From Bacteroidota bacterium (GTDB lineage Bacteria; Bacteroidota; Bacteroidia; Bacteroidales; BM520), in the NCBI GenBank assembly GCA_002748065.1, contig PDRJ01000008.1, forward strand, positions 1-55,600: 55,600 bases of DNA, in the 5' to 3' direction. Under the pieces are notes generated by a model. It was not told where the DNA came from. It worked only from the letters and a program-made list of their open reading frames with translations, and did no database searches. Position numbers and translations under genes: made by a program. Positions 33,217 through 42,463 of the stretch are shown here, one piece after another; the first letter of the stretch is position 1, and every line of letters starts with the position of its first letter.

Positions 33217-35760
33217 ATGAGATATGCAGTGCTAATATTACTGGGGTTGTGGAGTTGGGCAGAGGTGATGGCTCAAGTAAACGAAGATTTCTCCGATGGG
33301 GAGCTCCATCACAATCCCACATGGGTAGGAACCATGGAGGATTTTACGGTAAACGCGCAGACCTCTTTGCAATTGGATGCCGAGGAAGCCGGGACATACT
33401 ACCTCTCTACGGAGAATAACCTCTGTGACAGTACCGAATGGCTAATCTCTATCCAACAGAAGTTCTCCCCATCAGCCAACAACTATAGCCGGATCTGGTT
33501 AATTTCTGACCACGAAAATCCCTCCCGTGCCAAAGGTTACTTCTTGCAATTAGGGGAAACGGGAGCAGAAGATGTCCCGGTTCTTTACTACCGGGGAGAA
33601 GGAGAGGCATTCCCCGTGATTCGCTGCTCAGGGCCCGACATTCACACCTCCTCATCCCATCGGTATCGCATCGTACGAAAAAAGGGGGGAGAGTGGCATA
33701 TCGGTACCGTGGAAGAGGGCATTTTTCACGAATATGGCACAGGTGTGGATAACCGAATAACGAATACAAAATGGTTCTCCATCACATGTCAGTGTACCGC
33801 CAGCAATACCGACAAATCGCTCTTTGATGATCTTCAAATTCGCCCTGTGGAGATAGATACAACACCTCCGGAGGTGGTATATGTGAGCGTAAAAGAAGAA
33901 GATAAGCTGCAGGTATCCTTTTCAGAACCACCAGACCCCATTTCCGCCACAACAATCCATCACTATCGTCTGACCTCAGAGGCACGTTATCCACAGGAGG
34001 TAGAAATGACCCCCGAAACGCTCAACGATGTAACATTGCTCTTTCATCCCCCTTTTATAGCAGGGCAAGACTACACCATTGAGGTAAAAGGGGTGAAAGA
34101 TAGGATCGGAAATGAAATAATTCCTTCCATACATCACTTTGGATACCACCCCGTTGGCGTGGGAGACATCCTTATCTCCGAAGTGATGGCAGATGTGAAT
34201 CCTGCTCCCCCCGGACTCCCGGCCGTGGAATACATCGAACTATACAACAACACATCGGAAATGGTCAATTTGGAAGGATATCACCTCAGCATCAACAACA
34301 GGGATATGGCCGTAGCAGATAGTTACCCCCTTCTCCCCCACCATTATGTGGTGATGACCAAACAAACCATAGGGCAAGATTCGACGGAACTAATCATAGC
34401 GGAACTCTCCATTCCCAACGAAGCTTGCACCATCGTGTTAAAAGATGAAGAGGGTAGTCCGGTGGACTGGTTATTATACCAAGTAACGATGCACCAAGAG
34501 AGCAAACGTGAAGGAGGATGGTCGTTGGAACGCATCGACCCAAACAACAGAGGTGGAGGGGAAAAAAATTACGCCAGCTCACAAGAGGAGAAAGGAGGAA
34601 CACCGGGGTATCCCAATAGTGTGGCCGACAACAATCCGGATCATACCCCCCCCTACGTGGTACGCACAGCGATGAGGGATCCCGAAACCATAATGCTGTT
34701 TTATAGCGAGGCTATTCAGTGTGTTAATGAGCAGGAAGCCTTTCACTTGCCTCCCCAATATAGCCTCCGGGAAATAACAATACCGGAACCTTGGGAGTGC
34801 CGCCTCTCCCTAAAGATCACACCGCCCCTGCAAGAGGGAGAGGTGGTAACGATGACACAGGGAGAGGGAATCCGGGATTACAACGGAAATCCCTGTGAAC
34901 CCTCTCCTGTAAAGGTAGGACTACCCGGGCAAGCCACCACGGGGGATATCGTAATCAACGAGGTATTGTTCAATCCGGAAGAGGGCTTCTACGATTATGC
35001 CGAGTTGTGGAACAGGTCGGCGCATGTAATTGACCTTGCAGGATTTCTCTTTGCCGAATATGACACACTTTCCGGAAAACCCTACAATTGGCAGACGGCC
35101 GTAAACATGCCCTACCTATTATTTCCCGGCGATTATCTGTTGATCACGCGGGATACTACAGGATTCTCCCGGCGTTACCCCACGGCGGGAAGGGCACCCC
35201 TGTTAAGAGGGGCTTACCTTCCACCCATGCCCGACCATGCCGGAAGCCTGGCACTACTGCAGCGCCATAACGGAGCGGTAATGGATTTTATGACCTACCA
35301 CAGCGCCATGCACTATCCCCTGTTATTCAACCAGGAGGGCGTATCCCTTGAACGTGTGACCAAAGAGACCTGGCTCTCGTCTGGAGAGCTGAATCACTTT
35401 GGAACGCCAGGATATGCCAACAGCCAGCGCCTGAACTCCAAAGAGGCAACAGGAACAATAGAGATATGGCCCAAAGTGATCACCCCCGATAACGACGGCA
35501 GAAACGATGTGGGGACAATCACCCTCTTTTCCGAGAGCCTCCACGAAGTTGCCGATATCTATGTATATGACCGGGCCGGATACCGGATTCGGAAATTGAA
35601 AGAGAATGTCCTGCTGAGTACAGAGAGTGTATTGGTTTGGGATGGATGTAATGACAAAGGCAGGGTGGTTCCCCCCGGCTACTACGTGGTGGTGGCCTCT
35701 CTACGAAACCGCTTTGGGATGCTAAGCCCCCTCAGAGCCTCTATCGCCGTGGGCTTATGA
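33217..35760 (+). CDS. Lamin-tail-domain surface protein with gliding/T9SS type B-like C-terminus
   Basis: The 847-aa protein begins with a signal peptide (cleavage near EVMAQ). An N-terminal beta-sandwich domain of about 200 aa is followed by Ig-like linkers. Two lamin tail domains (LTD) follow, around residues 310-430 (GDILISEVMADVNP, EYIELYNNTSE) and 572-740 (GDIVINEVLFNPEEG, YAELWNRSA). The last ~95 residues carry VITPDNDGRNDV, IYVYDRAGYRI and WDGCNDKG, resembling the gliding-motility-associated (type B) T9SS C-terminal domain. It is therefore a probable surface or secreted protein. LTD proteins of this kind are common in Bacteroidota, with no settled function. Its stop overlaps the comF start. 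Confidence 0.88.
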   Translation: MRYAVLILLGLWSWAEVMAQVNEDFSDGELHHNPTWVGTMEDFTVNAQTSLQLDAEEAGTYYLSTENNLCDSTEWLISIQQKFSPSANNYSRIWLISDHENPSRAKGYFLQLGETGAEDVPVLYYRGEGEAFPVIRCSGPDIHTSSSHRYRIVRKKGGEWHIGTVEEGIFHEYGTGVDNRITNTKWFSITCQCTASNTDKSLFDDLQIRPVEIDTTPPEVVYVSVKEEDKLQVSFSEPPDPISATTIHHYRLTSEARYPQEVEMTPETLNDVTLLFHPPFIAGQDYTIEVKGVKDRIGNEIIPSIHHFGYHPVGVGDILISEVMADVNPAPPGLPAVEYIELYNNTSEMVNLEGYHLSINNRDMAVADSYPLLPHHYVVMTKQTIGQDSTELIIAELSIPNEACTIVLKDEEGSPVDWLLYQVTMHQESKREGGWSLERIDPNNRGGGEKNYASSQEEKGGTPGYPNSVADNNPDHTPPYVVRTAMRDPETIMLFYSEAIQCVNEQEAFHLPPQYSLREITIPEPWECRLSLKITPPLQEGEVVTMTQGEGIRDYNGNPCEPSPVKVGLPGQATTGDIVINEVLFNPEEGFYDYAELWNRSAHVIDLAGFLFAEYDTLSGKPYNWQTAVNMPYLLFPGDYLLITRDTTGFSRRYPTAGRAPLLRGAYLPPMPDHAGSLALLQRHNGAVMDFMTYHSAMHYPLLFNQEGVSLERVTKETWLSSGELNHFGTPGYANSQRLNSKEATGTIEIWPKVITPDNDGRNDVGTITLFSESLHEVADIYVYDRAGYRIRKLKENVLLSTESVLVWDGCNDKGRVVPPGYYVVVASLRNRFGMLSPLRASIAVGL

Positions 35761-36446
35761 AACAGGTTTGGGCCGATTTTCTGAACCTCTTCTTTCCGGA
35801 GGTGTGTATGGCCTGTGGAAATAGCCTCTACCGCGGAGAGAAAGTCCTTTGTACCAAATGTTTATTGAGGCTACCAAGAACCCATTTTCATCACCGGGAG
35901 GAGAACCCCGTAGCTCAACTTTTCTGGGGAAGAGTAGCGGTGAGCTATGCCACCTCTTTCTTCTATTTTCGTAAAAACAGCAAGGTTCAGCATCTGATGC
36001 ACCAGTTTAAGTATGCCGGAAGAAAAGAGGTGGGAAGCTACTGCGGTCAACTTTTCGGGATAGCCCTATCCCAATCCTCCTACTTTTCGGAAGCAGAGTA
36101 CCTGATCCCCGTTCCGCTGCATCCTCAAAAAGAACGAAAAAGAGGGTACAACCAGAGTGAGCTGATTGCCAAAGGGATGGCACAAAAGATGAACGCTCAA
36201 CTGGATATCTCCACCCTATTCCGAAGCGTCAACAGCGCCACCCAAACCAAGAAAAACAGGTACCAGCGTTTTGAAAATATGGACGGTATCTTCCGCTTGA
36301 AAGAGGCCTCCCATCTAAAGGGGAAACACCTGGTGCTGGTGGATGATGTAGTGACAACGGGAAGCACCCTGGAGTCGTGTGCCTCCACCCTGTTGCAAAT
36401 ACCGGATGTGCGAGTGAGTGTAGCCACCTTAGCCTGCGCCATATAA
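35757..36446 (+). CDS. ComF family phosphoribosyltransferase-like protein
   Basis: The 229-aa protein has an N-terminal Cys4 zinc-binding motif (CMACGNSL and CTKCLLRLP) and a C-terminal type I phosphoribosyltransferase domain with the PRPP loop VLVDDVVTTGSTL. The family-typical RGYNQSELIAKG and QTKKNRYQRFENM segments are present. ComF proteins take part in DNA uptake during competence in some bacteria, but in Bacteroidota the role is not established. ATGA overlap with the upstream LTD gene indicates translational coupling. Confidence 0.93.
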   Translation: MKQVWADFLNLFFPEVCMACGNSLYRGEKVLCTKCLLRLPRTHFHHREENPVAQLFWGRVAVSYATSFFYFRKNSKVQHLMHQFKYAGRKEVGSYCGQLFGIALSQSSYFSEAEYLIPVPLHPQKERKRGYNQSELIAKGMAQKMNAQLDISTLFRSVNSATQTKKNRYQRFENMDGIFRLKEASHLKGKHLVLVDDVVTTGSTLESCASTLLQIPDVRVSVATLACAI

Positions 36447-36654
36447 GCATTAACCCCCATTAGCCCCTTCCTTGCCCAATTGCATCTCTACCTGTTTAAG
36501 AGAATCGTTCTATTAGGTCATCTGTTTTTTAGCATTTCAATAATTTTTTACATCTATTAATTTACTTATGATCAATTACTTAAATCTATTTTTCTGAAAA
36601 AAATCCATGGGGATAGGGTCATATTTTAGGCCATTTGATATTAACTAATAAGAG

Positions 36655-37266
36655 ATGGAATTTTTGAATGATAATCAGATTTTAGAGGGCATTCGAGACA
36701 GCAATGAAGAGATTGTCAAAACTGTATATAAAGAGTATTTTAAGCATATTCAACATTTGGTAACTTACAACCATGGAACAGTAGATGACGCAAAGGATTT
36801 ATTTCAGGATGCGATGATCGTTATTTGTGAGCGACTACAATCTAAGGAATTGACCCTTTCCTGTTCCTTTGGTACCTTCTTATATGCCATTGCACGTAAT
36901 ATTTGGCTTCGGCGACTGGCAGAAAAGGGAAAAACCATCGTACTGACTAAGGAGGTTTTTGATAATAGTATGCCTCCTTGTGAGGTCTTGGAAAATAATC
37001 TTTCATTACATGAGCGACGAATGATTATGTTTCAACGACATTTTGATACCCTTACGAAGAGTTGTAAGAAGATTATTAAAATGATGTTGAAAAAAGAGAA
37101 AACAAAAAAGATTCAACAAGAGATGGGATACAACTCCTTAGCTTACACACGAAAACGAAAGTATCAATGTAAGAAGGCGCTGATTAAACGGATCCGGGCC
37201 GATCATGATTATCCCAAGTTAAAAGAAGAAAATGAAGACACGACAGGAGAAGTTTATCCTACTTGA
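36655..37266 (+). CDS. ECF-type RNA polymerase sigma-70 factor
   Basis: The 203-aa protein fits an extracytoplasmic-function sigma factor. Region 2 spans ~20-95, with DDAKDLFQDAMIVICERL (core binding, -10 melting) and SFGTFLYAIARNIWLRRL. Region 4 spans ~135-185, with the helix-turn-helix IQQEMGYNSLAYTRKRKYQCKKAL. There is no region 1 or 3. The next gene overlaps it by 35 bp and looks like its anti-sigma factor, and a TPR-CHAT lipoprotein follows. The 208 bp upstream are AT-rich with no TAnnTTTG box, only TATTTTTC, so the operon may use its own sigma specificity. Confidence 0.9.
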   Translation: MEFLNDNQILEGIRDSNEEIVKTVYKEYFKHIQHLVTYNHGTVDDAKDLFQDAMIVICERLQSKELTLSCSFGTFLYAIARNIWLRRLAEKGKTIVLTKEVFDNSMPPCEVLENNLSLHERRMIMFQRHFDTLTKSCKKIIKMMLKKEKTKKIQQEMGYNSLAYTRKRKYQCKKALIKRIRADHDYPKLKEENEDTTGEVYPT

Positions 37267-37882
37267 TCGGTTTTATACGAACGAGATGGGAAAAAATGAA
37301 ATGAAGCATTTTTACAAATTAATGCAAGTTGAAAACTCACTAAAAGAAGAATACCTCCAAACCAAAGAGCTCTATCAAGATATCGGTTCTTTACCATCAC
37401 TAGAAGTGCGTGAACAGATAAGGCGTCTTTATGCAAAAGAGCCCTTAAACCATTCCTCAACCTCCCCGTGGGTTAGGATAGCAGGTATCGCAGCACTCTT
37501 TATAGGACTGCTGTTTATTTCTGCACTGTTCTTTAATGCTTCCAACATTGGGGTAACAGATCCCCCTTTGGAAAAGGAACCCCTAAATCATCGCTTGGAA
37601 ACACTTATGAAAAGCCATTTTCGAGGCCACGAAAAAACTGTTATCGTCCCCCAACAGGATGTAATTACGCACTCCGGAGAGGTGTTAACATTTGATGGCC
37701 ATCATAAACCCTTCCAGGGAATGACCATCAGCCTCTACACGGTGAAGGATGATCAAATAAAGCAATACCCCTACTCCACAACCCGGATGTTCATACCCGT
37801 TCCCGAACTCACCGGAACCTACTATTGGGTCTTAGAAACGCCCGAAAAAATCATAGAAGTTGGGCGATTTTACGTCCAGTAA
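37232..37882 (+). CDS. Putative single-pass membrane anti-sigma factor
   Basis: I do not recognise a named family for this 216-aa protein. Residues ~8-50 (LLDRFYTNEMGKNEMKHFYKLM followed by a charged helix) have the spacing of anti-sigma N-termini (short helix, E/K-rich turn, long helix). One transmembrane segment lies at ~82-102. The remaining ~114 residues should face the periplasm and end in a compact beta-rich region (SGEVLTFDGHHKPF, TGTYYWVLETPEKIIEVG). The 35-bp overlap with the sigma gene implies coupled translation and stoichiometric production, as for sigma/anti-sigma pairs. No zinc-binding HxxxCxxC motif is present, so it is not a classical ZAS protein. Confidence 0.72.
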   Translation: MKTRQEKFILLDRFYTNEMGKNEMKHFYKLMQVENSLKEEYLQTKELYQDIGSLPSLEVREQIRRLYAKEPLNHSSTSPWVRIAGIAALFIGLLFISALFFNASNIGVTDPPLEKEPLNHRLETLMKSHFRGHEKTVIVPQQDVITHSGEVLTFDGHHKPFQGMTISLYTVKDDQIKQYPYSTTRMFIPVPELTGTYYWVLETPEKIIEVGRFYVQ

Positions 37883-37970
37883 AGGGGTTAAACCATAAGG
37901 GAAAATAAACCCCTACAGCTAAGATCAATTACATAACAACGTATTTGGCCTTTTTCCGCAAGAGACGGTT

Positions 37971-38151
37971 TAGTGCCTGTCCATAAAGTCAGGATTTTGA
38001 GAAGAGGCTGTATAGAAAGTTCGAATTCGAGGCTTGCGAAGGCTGAAATAGGGGAGTTTACTGAGGTAGATGCGATTGTATTGGGCAGAACTAAAGTAAC
38101 CATTTGGAAGACAAGTATAACGAAGAGGTCGGACGTTATAGACGAATGCCA
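37971..38151 (+). mobile_element. MITE-like element, copy 3, overlapping the CHAT gene start
   Basis: The left end TAGTGCCTGTCCATA and right end TATAGACGAATGCCA match the other two copies, but the right terminal TA is lost and the end reads GAATGCCA. A ~26-bp insertion after GGGAGTTTACTGAGG makes it longer (181 bp). The hairpin arms AAAGTTCGA and TCGGACGTT are no longer fully complementary, so this copy is older or degraded. The ATG at 38146 that best fits the downstream lipoprotein lies inside its right terminal repeat. Confidence 0.75.
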
Positions 38152-40641
38152 TTTACCAATTATAAAACCTTGAATATCCCTGTTTCTAAAAGCCCTCATT
38201 TCTTCATCCTATCCGCAATTGTTGGGCTTTTTTTCATCACATGTGGTCGCAACCACAACAGCCATGTGAAAAAGCGAAGCAGTAACAATAGCACCGAAAC
38301 CACTCAGACAATCACTTATGATTCAGACTCCCTATATCTCCTTTCCCATAATGAAAAGAGCAACAACAATCTCCCTGTAACACCCAATAGCAAGGAGGAT
38401 AAGGAATCCGAGGGCTCCACCCCCTCTAAAGAGAAAAAAAACACTCTATGGAGCAACGATTATAAGCACGGTCGGTTAAACGCTTCTGAAAAAAAGCTCA
38501 TCCACCAAGCAGAAAAACTCATACGAGTTTCCCCCTATGACTCCGAGCTGGAAACCATATACCATAACCTGGGGTTAATCTACTATCACAAAAAGGATTA
38601 TTACAGTAGCATCTACTATTTATTGCTTGCCCTTAAATTAATTCTCTATCATACCTCTATTGAAAATCAACCCTTAAGGATCGCAAGAATCTTACAGCAA
38701 ATCACCTTATCGCTGTATCAGCTTGAAGATTATAAAAGAGCCCAACAAGTATTTTATCTACTACAACAGACCTCCCTAAATACCGCATCACAAAAAGTGG
38801 ATCTGTATGATCCCTGTCTGGAAAATGTACACGGTACACCCACGCCCTCGAAGCATAGTAACACACTGCTGCAAACATACTTTAGGCAGTGTGTAGTCTC
38901 CATAAAGTTCAACGATTGTAACGCTGCCCTAAACGCATTGAAGATGCTTTCAGGTCTAATCGCCCGGGAAACATCTCGGGAACCGCTTTGGCAAATTCGT
39001 TACCACCATGTCTCCGCAGCCTATTATCAGTTGAAAGGGCAGACACTTCAAGCTATTGCACATTATCGGAAGGCAAATATCATTAACATCAACATTCTCA
39101 ACAATAGACCATTATATGCAACCCACTATGTCGAGACATTATTTAATATCGCAAAACTACAAGTTGACCTATTCCATAAAAATGCAGACCCCTTGATGTT
39201 AAAAGAAGCTCTCTCTACCTATCGAGAAGCCATCACACAGACCGCAATCCCCTTATCTGAAATCAAAGAAGATAAATCCAGGATTATATACAACGAGCAC
39301 CTATACCATCACTACAAGGCATACATCTCACTACTATTATCATTGTACCATAATACCTCCTTTACCGATAAAACGAACGCTCTCATTTTAAATGAAATTA
39401 TCACCATCTCGGAGTTGTGTAAGTACCGTACTGTGCAAAATAGAAAGGTTCCAAAGCCCCCTCATAGCCTCAAGGCTACCCAAAGATATATTCACCAATT
39501 TCTTCAAAAGGCAGGAAAAAATCCCTCCAACATACGAGAAGCGATAAAGGAGGTTCCTTTCTTAAATCACGCTTATATACGCAGTAAAGAGGAGGGATCA
39601 ACTTTAAAAAAGGGGGACTTCTCCATCACTTCCATACAGGAACAATTAAACGACAAGGAGATCATCATCAATTACCTGCTCTCTTCAGATTCCATTTACT
39701 GCAACCTGATCTCCAATAACGCGCTATCCATCATTACCATCGGGGAGATAACCGCTGTAAAGGAGGCACTGCAACACTGTTTGGTAGCCATTAAAAAGCT
39801 TCATCCCAATGAGAAGCTAACACCCTCTATTACCAGGTTATCTACCCTCTTGATCGATCCCATTGCCCCCTATATAGCGTCATTTCGTACCATTTATGTG
39901 GTGAATGAAGGGATTACCTCACACATTCCCTTTGATTGTTTAAAAGTAAAGGGAAAGTACCTTATTGAGCAATACACCATCCATGAGTTGCTCTATTTAT
40001 CAGGCTGGGAGAAAAAGTTTCTTCCTCTTACCCCCTCACTCTCTTTCCTGGCATTTGCTCCTTCAGCGACCCATTCCGTGCCGGAAATAGCTCCTTCTTT
40101 AGCCTTTTCTAAGATAGAGATCGAACAATGCGCTTACTTTCTAACAAAAAAAGGATGGCATTGCCATACATACCTCAACGAAGACGCCAGCATGATAAAT
40201 TTTCAAAAGGCATTAACATCCGACGGAATGCTCCACCTTTCCGGCCATCTCTATGCCTTGGAACGGGAAGAAAGTTATCCCTATCTCCTGTTAAATGAAG
40301 GAGGCCACCCCATAAAATATTATCAATGGCATATTACACCGCAAGACATAAAGGTGAAACACCTTGTCTTAAGCACCTGTGGTTCAGGATGTGGCCCCTA
40401 TTATGATAGCGAAGGGGTAGATTCCTTTGTACGCTCCTTCCACTATGCCGGGGTTGAGCACATTATCTACACCCGATGGGAGCTAGAGGATCAATTTGCT
40501 TCCTTCTTCTTCCCCCTCTACTACCAGGATCTACTCAAGATAGGCGTACCCTCAAAGGCCCTTCAAAAAACAAAAATCCGATGTATTCAATCTGAAAAAT
40601 ATGCCCACCCCTTTTATTGGGCTGCCATCAATGGCATTTAA
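38146..40641 (+). CDS. TPR-CHAT domain lipoprotein (caspase-like protease)
   Basis: The 831-aa product starts with a signal region reaching lipobox FITC (Cys33), so it should be outside the cytoplasm. Residues ~110-430 are helical with tetratricopeptide-like repeats (AEKLIRVSPYDSELETIYHNLG, YYSSIYYLLLALKL, AIAHYRKAN, ALSTYREAI). The C-terminal ~300 residues are a CHAT domain: MLHLSGH gives the probable catalytic His701 and LVLSTCGSGCG gives Cys745, the caspase-clan dyad, followed by VDSFVRSFHYAGVEHIIYTRWELED. The start ATG falls in a MITE terminus; no other ATG precedes the signal peptide except one further inside the element. It follows the sigma/anti-sigma pair and may act on the latter. 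Confidence 0.88.
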   Translation: MPFTNYKTLNIPVSKSPHFFILSAIVGLFFITCGRNHNSHVKKRSSNNSTETTQTITYDSDSLYLLSHNEKSNNNLPVTPNSKEDKESEGSTPSKEKKNTLWSNDYKHGRLNASEKKLIHQAEKLIRVSPYDSELETIYHNLGLIYYHKKDYYSSIYYLLLALKLILYHTSIENQPLRIARILQQITLSLYQLEDYKRAQQVFYLLQQTSLNTASQKVDLYDPCLENVHGTPTPSKHSNTLLQTYFRQCVVSIKFNDCNAALNALKMLSGLIARETSREPLWQIRYHHVSAAYYQLKGQTLQAIAHYRKANIININILNNRPLYATHYVETLFNIAKLQVDLFHKNADPLMLKEALSTYREAITQTAIPLSEIKEDKSRIIYNEHLYHHYKAYISLLLSLYHNTSFTDKTNALILNEIITISELCKYRTVQNRKVPKPPHSLKATQRYIHQFLQKAGKNPSNIREAIKEVPFLNHAYIRSKEEGSTLKKGDFSITSIQEQLNDKEIIINYLLSSDSIYCNLISNNALSIITIGEITAVKEALQHCLVAIKKLHPNEKLTPSITRLSTLLIDPIAPYIASFRTIYVVNEGITSHIPFDCLKVKGKYLIEQYTIHELLYLSGWEKKFLPLTPSLSFLAFAPSATHSVPEIAPSLAFSKIEIEQCAYFLTKKGWHCHTYLNEDASMINFQKALTSDGMLHLSGHLYALEREESYPYLLLNEGGHPIKYYQWHITPQDIKVKHLVLSTCGSGCGPYYDSEGVDSFVRSFHYAGVEHIIYTRWELEDQFASFFFPLYYQDLLKIGVPSKALQKTKIRCIQSEKYAHPFYWAAINGI

Positions 40642-41378
40642 TCCGTGACCATGCGGTAATCTTTCATGTTCACCCTCCGAAGACGGGCATTCATCCTCTT
40701 CTCCTCCCCGTTGCATAACCTGTCAAGCAGGGCATGAAACTCCCAACCATGATGCTTGTGTATGGTGTGGCACAGTTCATGAAGAATCACAAAGTCAATG
40801 AGGTCATAAGGGAGACGCATAAGATGCAAAGAGAGGTTGATGTTATTGGTGTCTGAACAACTCCCCCATCGTGTTTTTGCATTGCGAATAGCTACCTTCC
40901 GGAATTGGAAGTGGTGCTGCGCTGCTAAAGAGGCGACTCTCGAAGGGAGGTATCTTTTGGCCTCCACCCGCCAGGTCTCCTCCACCGCATGCCTTATCCA
41001 ATCCTGAATAAAGGGATCACGAGGATCCCTATTATCCGGAACTCTTATGGTGGTGGCATCCTCCCCAATGTGAAAAGTCAACTGCTCCTCCCCATGGGTC
41101 TTGATGAGAATCTTATGAAAATGGGTATGATACTCCATCGCAGGAGTGAACAGAAAACGCTCATCTTGTTCCTCCCTAAACTTTCTCAGTGTCTTCACGA
41201 TCCACCCCTTCTTCTCCTGTACATACCGGATAGCCTGTGTAGCGGAGACCCGGTAAGGGAAAGAGACCTGTACCTGAAGATCCGGTTTAACGGTAATGCG
41301 CACATGCTTTAGGTGACGACGCTGATTAAGAATGACGCTGCCTATGTCCGGATCATCATACTGTCGGGGTGTTTTCAT
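40638..41378 (-). CDS. YgjP-like (DUF45/M48-type) metallopeptidase
   Basis: The 246-aa protein has the zinc motif FVILHELCHTIHKHHG (HExxH) near residue 190, preceded by RNAKTRWGSCSDTNNINLSLHLMRLP, a signature of the YgjP/SprT-like group. There is no signal peptide. The function of YgjP proteins is unclear; a link to type I restriction or ubiquitin-like substrates has been proposed for relatives, but nothing here tests that. It starts 24 bp after the menE stop, at the end of the menaquinone operon. I chose ATG over a TTG three codons upstream. Confidence 0.88.
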   Translation of the reverse strand: MKTPRQYDDPDIGSVILNQRRHLKHVRITVKPDLQVQVSFPYRVSATQAIRYVQEKKGWIVKTLRKFREEQDERFLFTPAMEYHTHFHKILIKTHGEEQLTFHIGEDATTIRVPDNRDPRDPFIQDWIRHAVEETWRVEAKRYLPSRVASLAAQHHFQFRKVAIRNAKTRWGSCSDTNNINLSLHLMRLPYDLIDFVILHELCHTIHKHHGWEFHALLDRLCNGEEKRMNARLRRVNMKDYRMVTD

Positions 41379-41401
41379 GGAGGGCAAAATTAGCGAAAAG
41401 A

Positions 41402-42457
41402 TTACAAATCGTGCCTCTCCAAAAGGCGTTTCAACACCTCTTTTCGGTCAATCTTTAAGGCCCTATTCCGGGGAAAAGGAGTAAGAAATCGGGGGATTCT
41501 GACCAAAGGAGCCTCCCTTCGAAGCTCTTCGATACACGCTACGGCCTCAGCCATCAACGTCGGATCCTCGATCCCCTCCACCACCACCAGGGCTTTCTGC
41601 CCCAGTAGGGGATCAGGAAAGGGGATAATCACCACCTCTTTACCCAACCTTTTCCCAAGCACATCCTCCAAAGGAGAAGGATTGATCTTTATCCCTCCGC
41701 TGTTGATGATAAAATCCTTTCTCCCGATAATAGCCAGCCTTCCCGGAGCGGGGATAACGGCCAGGTCGGCGGTGAGCAGGGGAGCCTCCAAAAGGTGAGG
41801 AGCCTCAATGGTGAGGCATCCCTCCTCTCCCACAGTGGCGGATACGCCGGGAAGAAGTTGGAAAAAAGCATCGGGATGCGCTCCGTTGAGGCGCTGCACC
41901 GCAATGTGAGAACAGGTCTCTGTCATCCCATAAGTGGCATACACATGGCTCTTCAAGGGTTGAAGTTTTTCCCTCAAATGCGGAGAGACGGGAGCACCGC
42001 CCAAAAGTACGGTTTGGATGGTATCCTTCCAGCCGTCATGCTGCAAAAGATGCTCCATCTGCATGGGAACAAAGGCCCCCAAAGAGGCTCCCTCCGGAGG
42101 TAACTCCGGCAAGCGGGAAGGCAGCTCAATCCACAGGTTCATCTCTCCAATTAAGGCACGCACCACCATCATCTTTCCGGCAATGGTGCTGATAGGAAGG
42201 GGAAGATAGAGGGTATCCCCCTGTCGTAACGAAAAAAATCGGTTGGTGACAAGGGCCGAATTCCGCATGGATTCCTTCTTCAGGCGGATACGTTGGGGCG
42301 TACCGGTACTCCCTGAGGTTCTCTGCTCAATCACATCCGTGTCATCATACCAGCGTGTAAGGAATTGTAACACCCCCAAAAGAGGCTCCGGGAGACGAGA
42401 GGTACACCCCAACCTTCTGATCTGCGCTAACGTATAGGATTGACCGTTGATAATCAT
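41402..42457 (-). CDS. menE: O-succinylbenzoate-CoA ligase
   Basis: The 351-aa acyl-adenylate-forming enzyme activates o-succinylbenzoate with CoA. It is shorter than the E. coli enzyme, as is common in Bacteroidota. Motifs are RTSGSTGTPQRIRLKK (P-loop), VYATYGMTETCSH (A5) and a C-terminal RNRALKIDRKEVLKRL with the catalytic Lys. It follows menC by 6 bp, in pathway order. Confidence 0.93.
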   Translation of the reverse strand: MIINGQSYTLAQIRRLGCTSRLPEPLLGVLQFLTRWYDDTDVIEQRTSGSTGTPQRIRLKKESMRNSALVTNRFFSLRQGDTLYLPLPISTIAGKMMVVRALIGEMNLWIELPSRLPELPPEGASLGAFVPMQMEHLLQHDGWKDTIQTVLLGGAPVSPHLREKLQPLKSHVYATYGMTETCSHIAVQRLNGAHPDAFFQLLPGVSATVGEEGCLTIEAPHLLEAPLLTADLAVIPAPGRLAIIGRKDFIINSGGIKINPSPLEDVLGKRLGKEVVIIPFPDPLLGQKALVVVEGIEDPTLMAEAVACIEELRREAPLVRIPRFLTPFPRNRALKIDRKEVLKRLLERHDL

Positions 42458-42463
42458 AACAGG

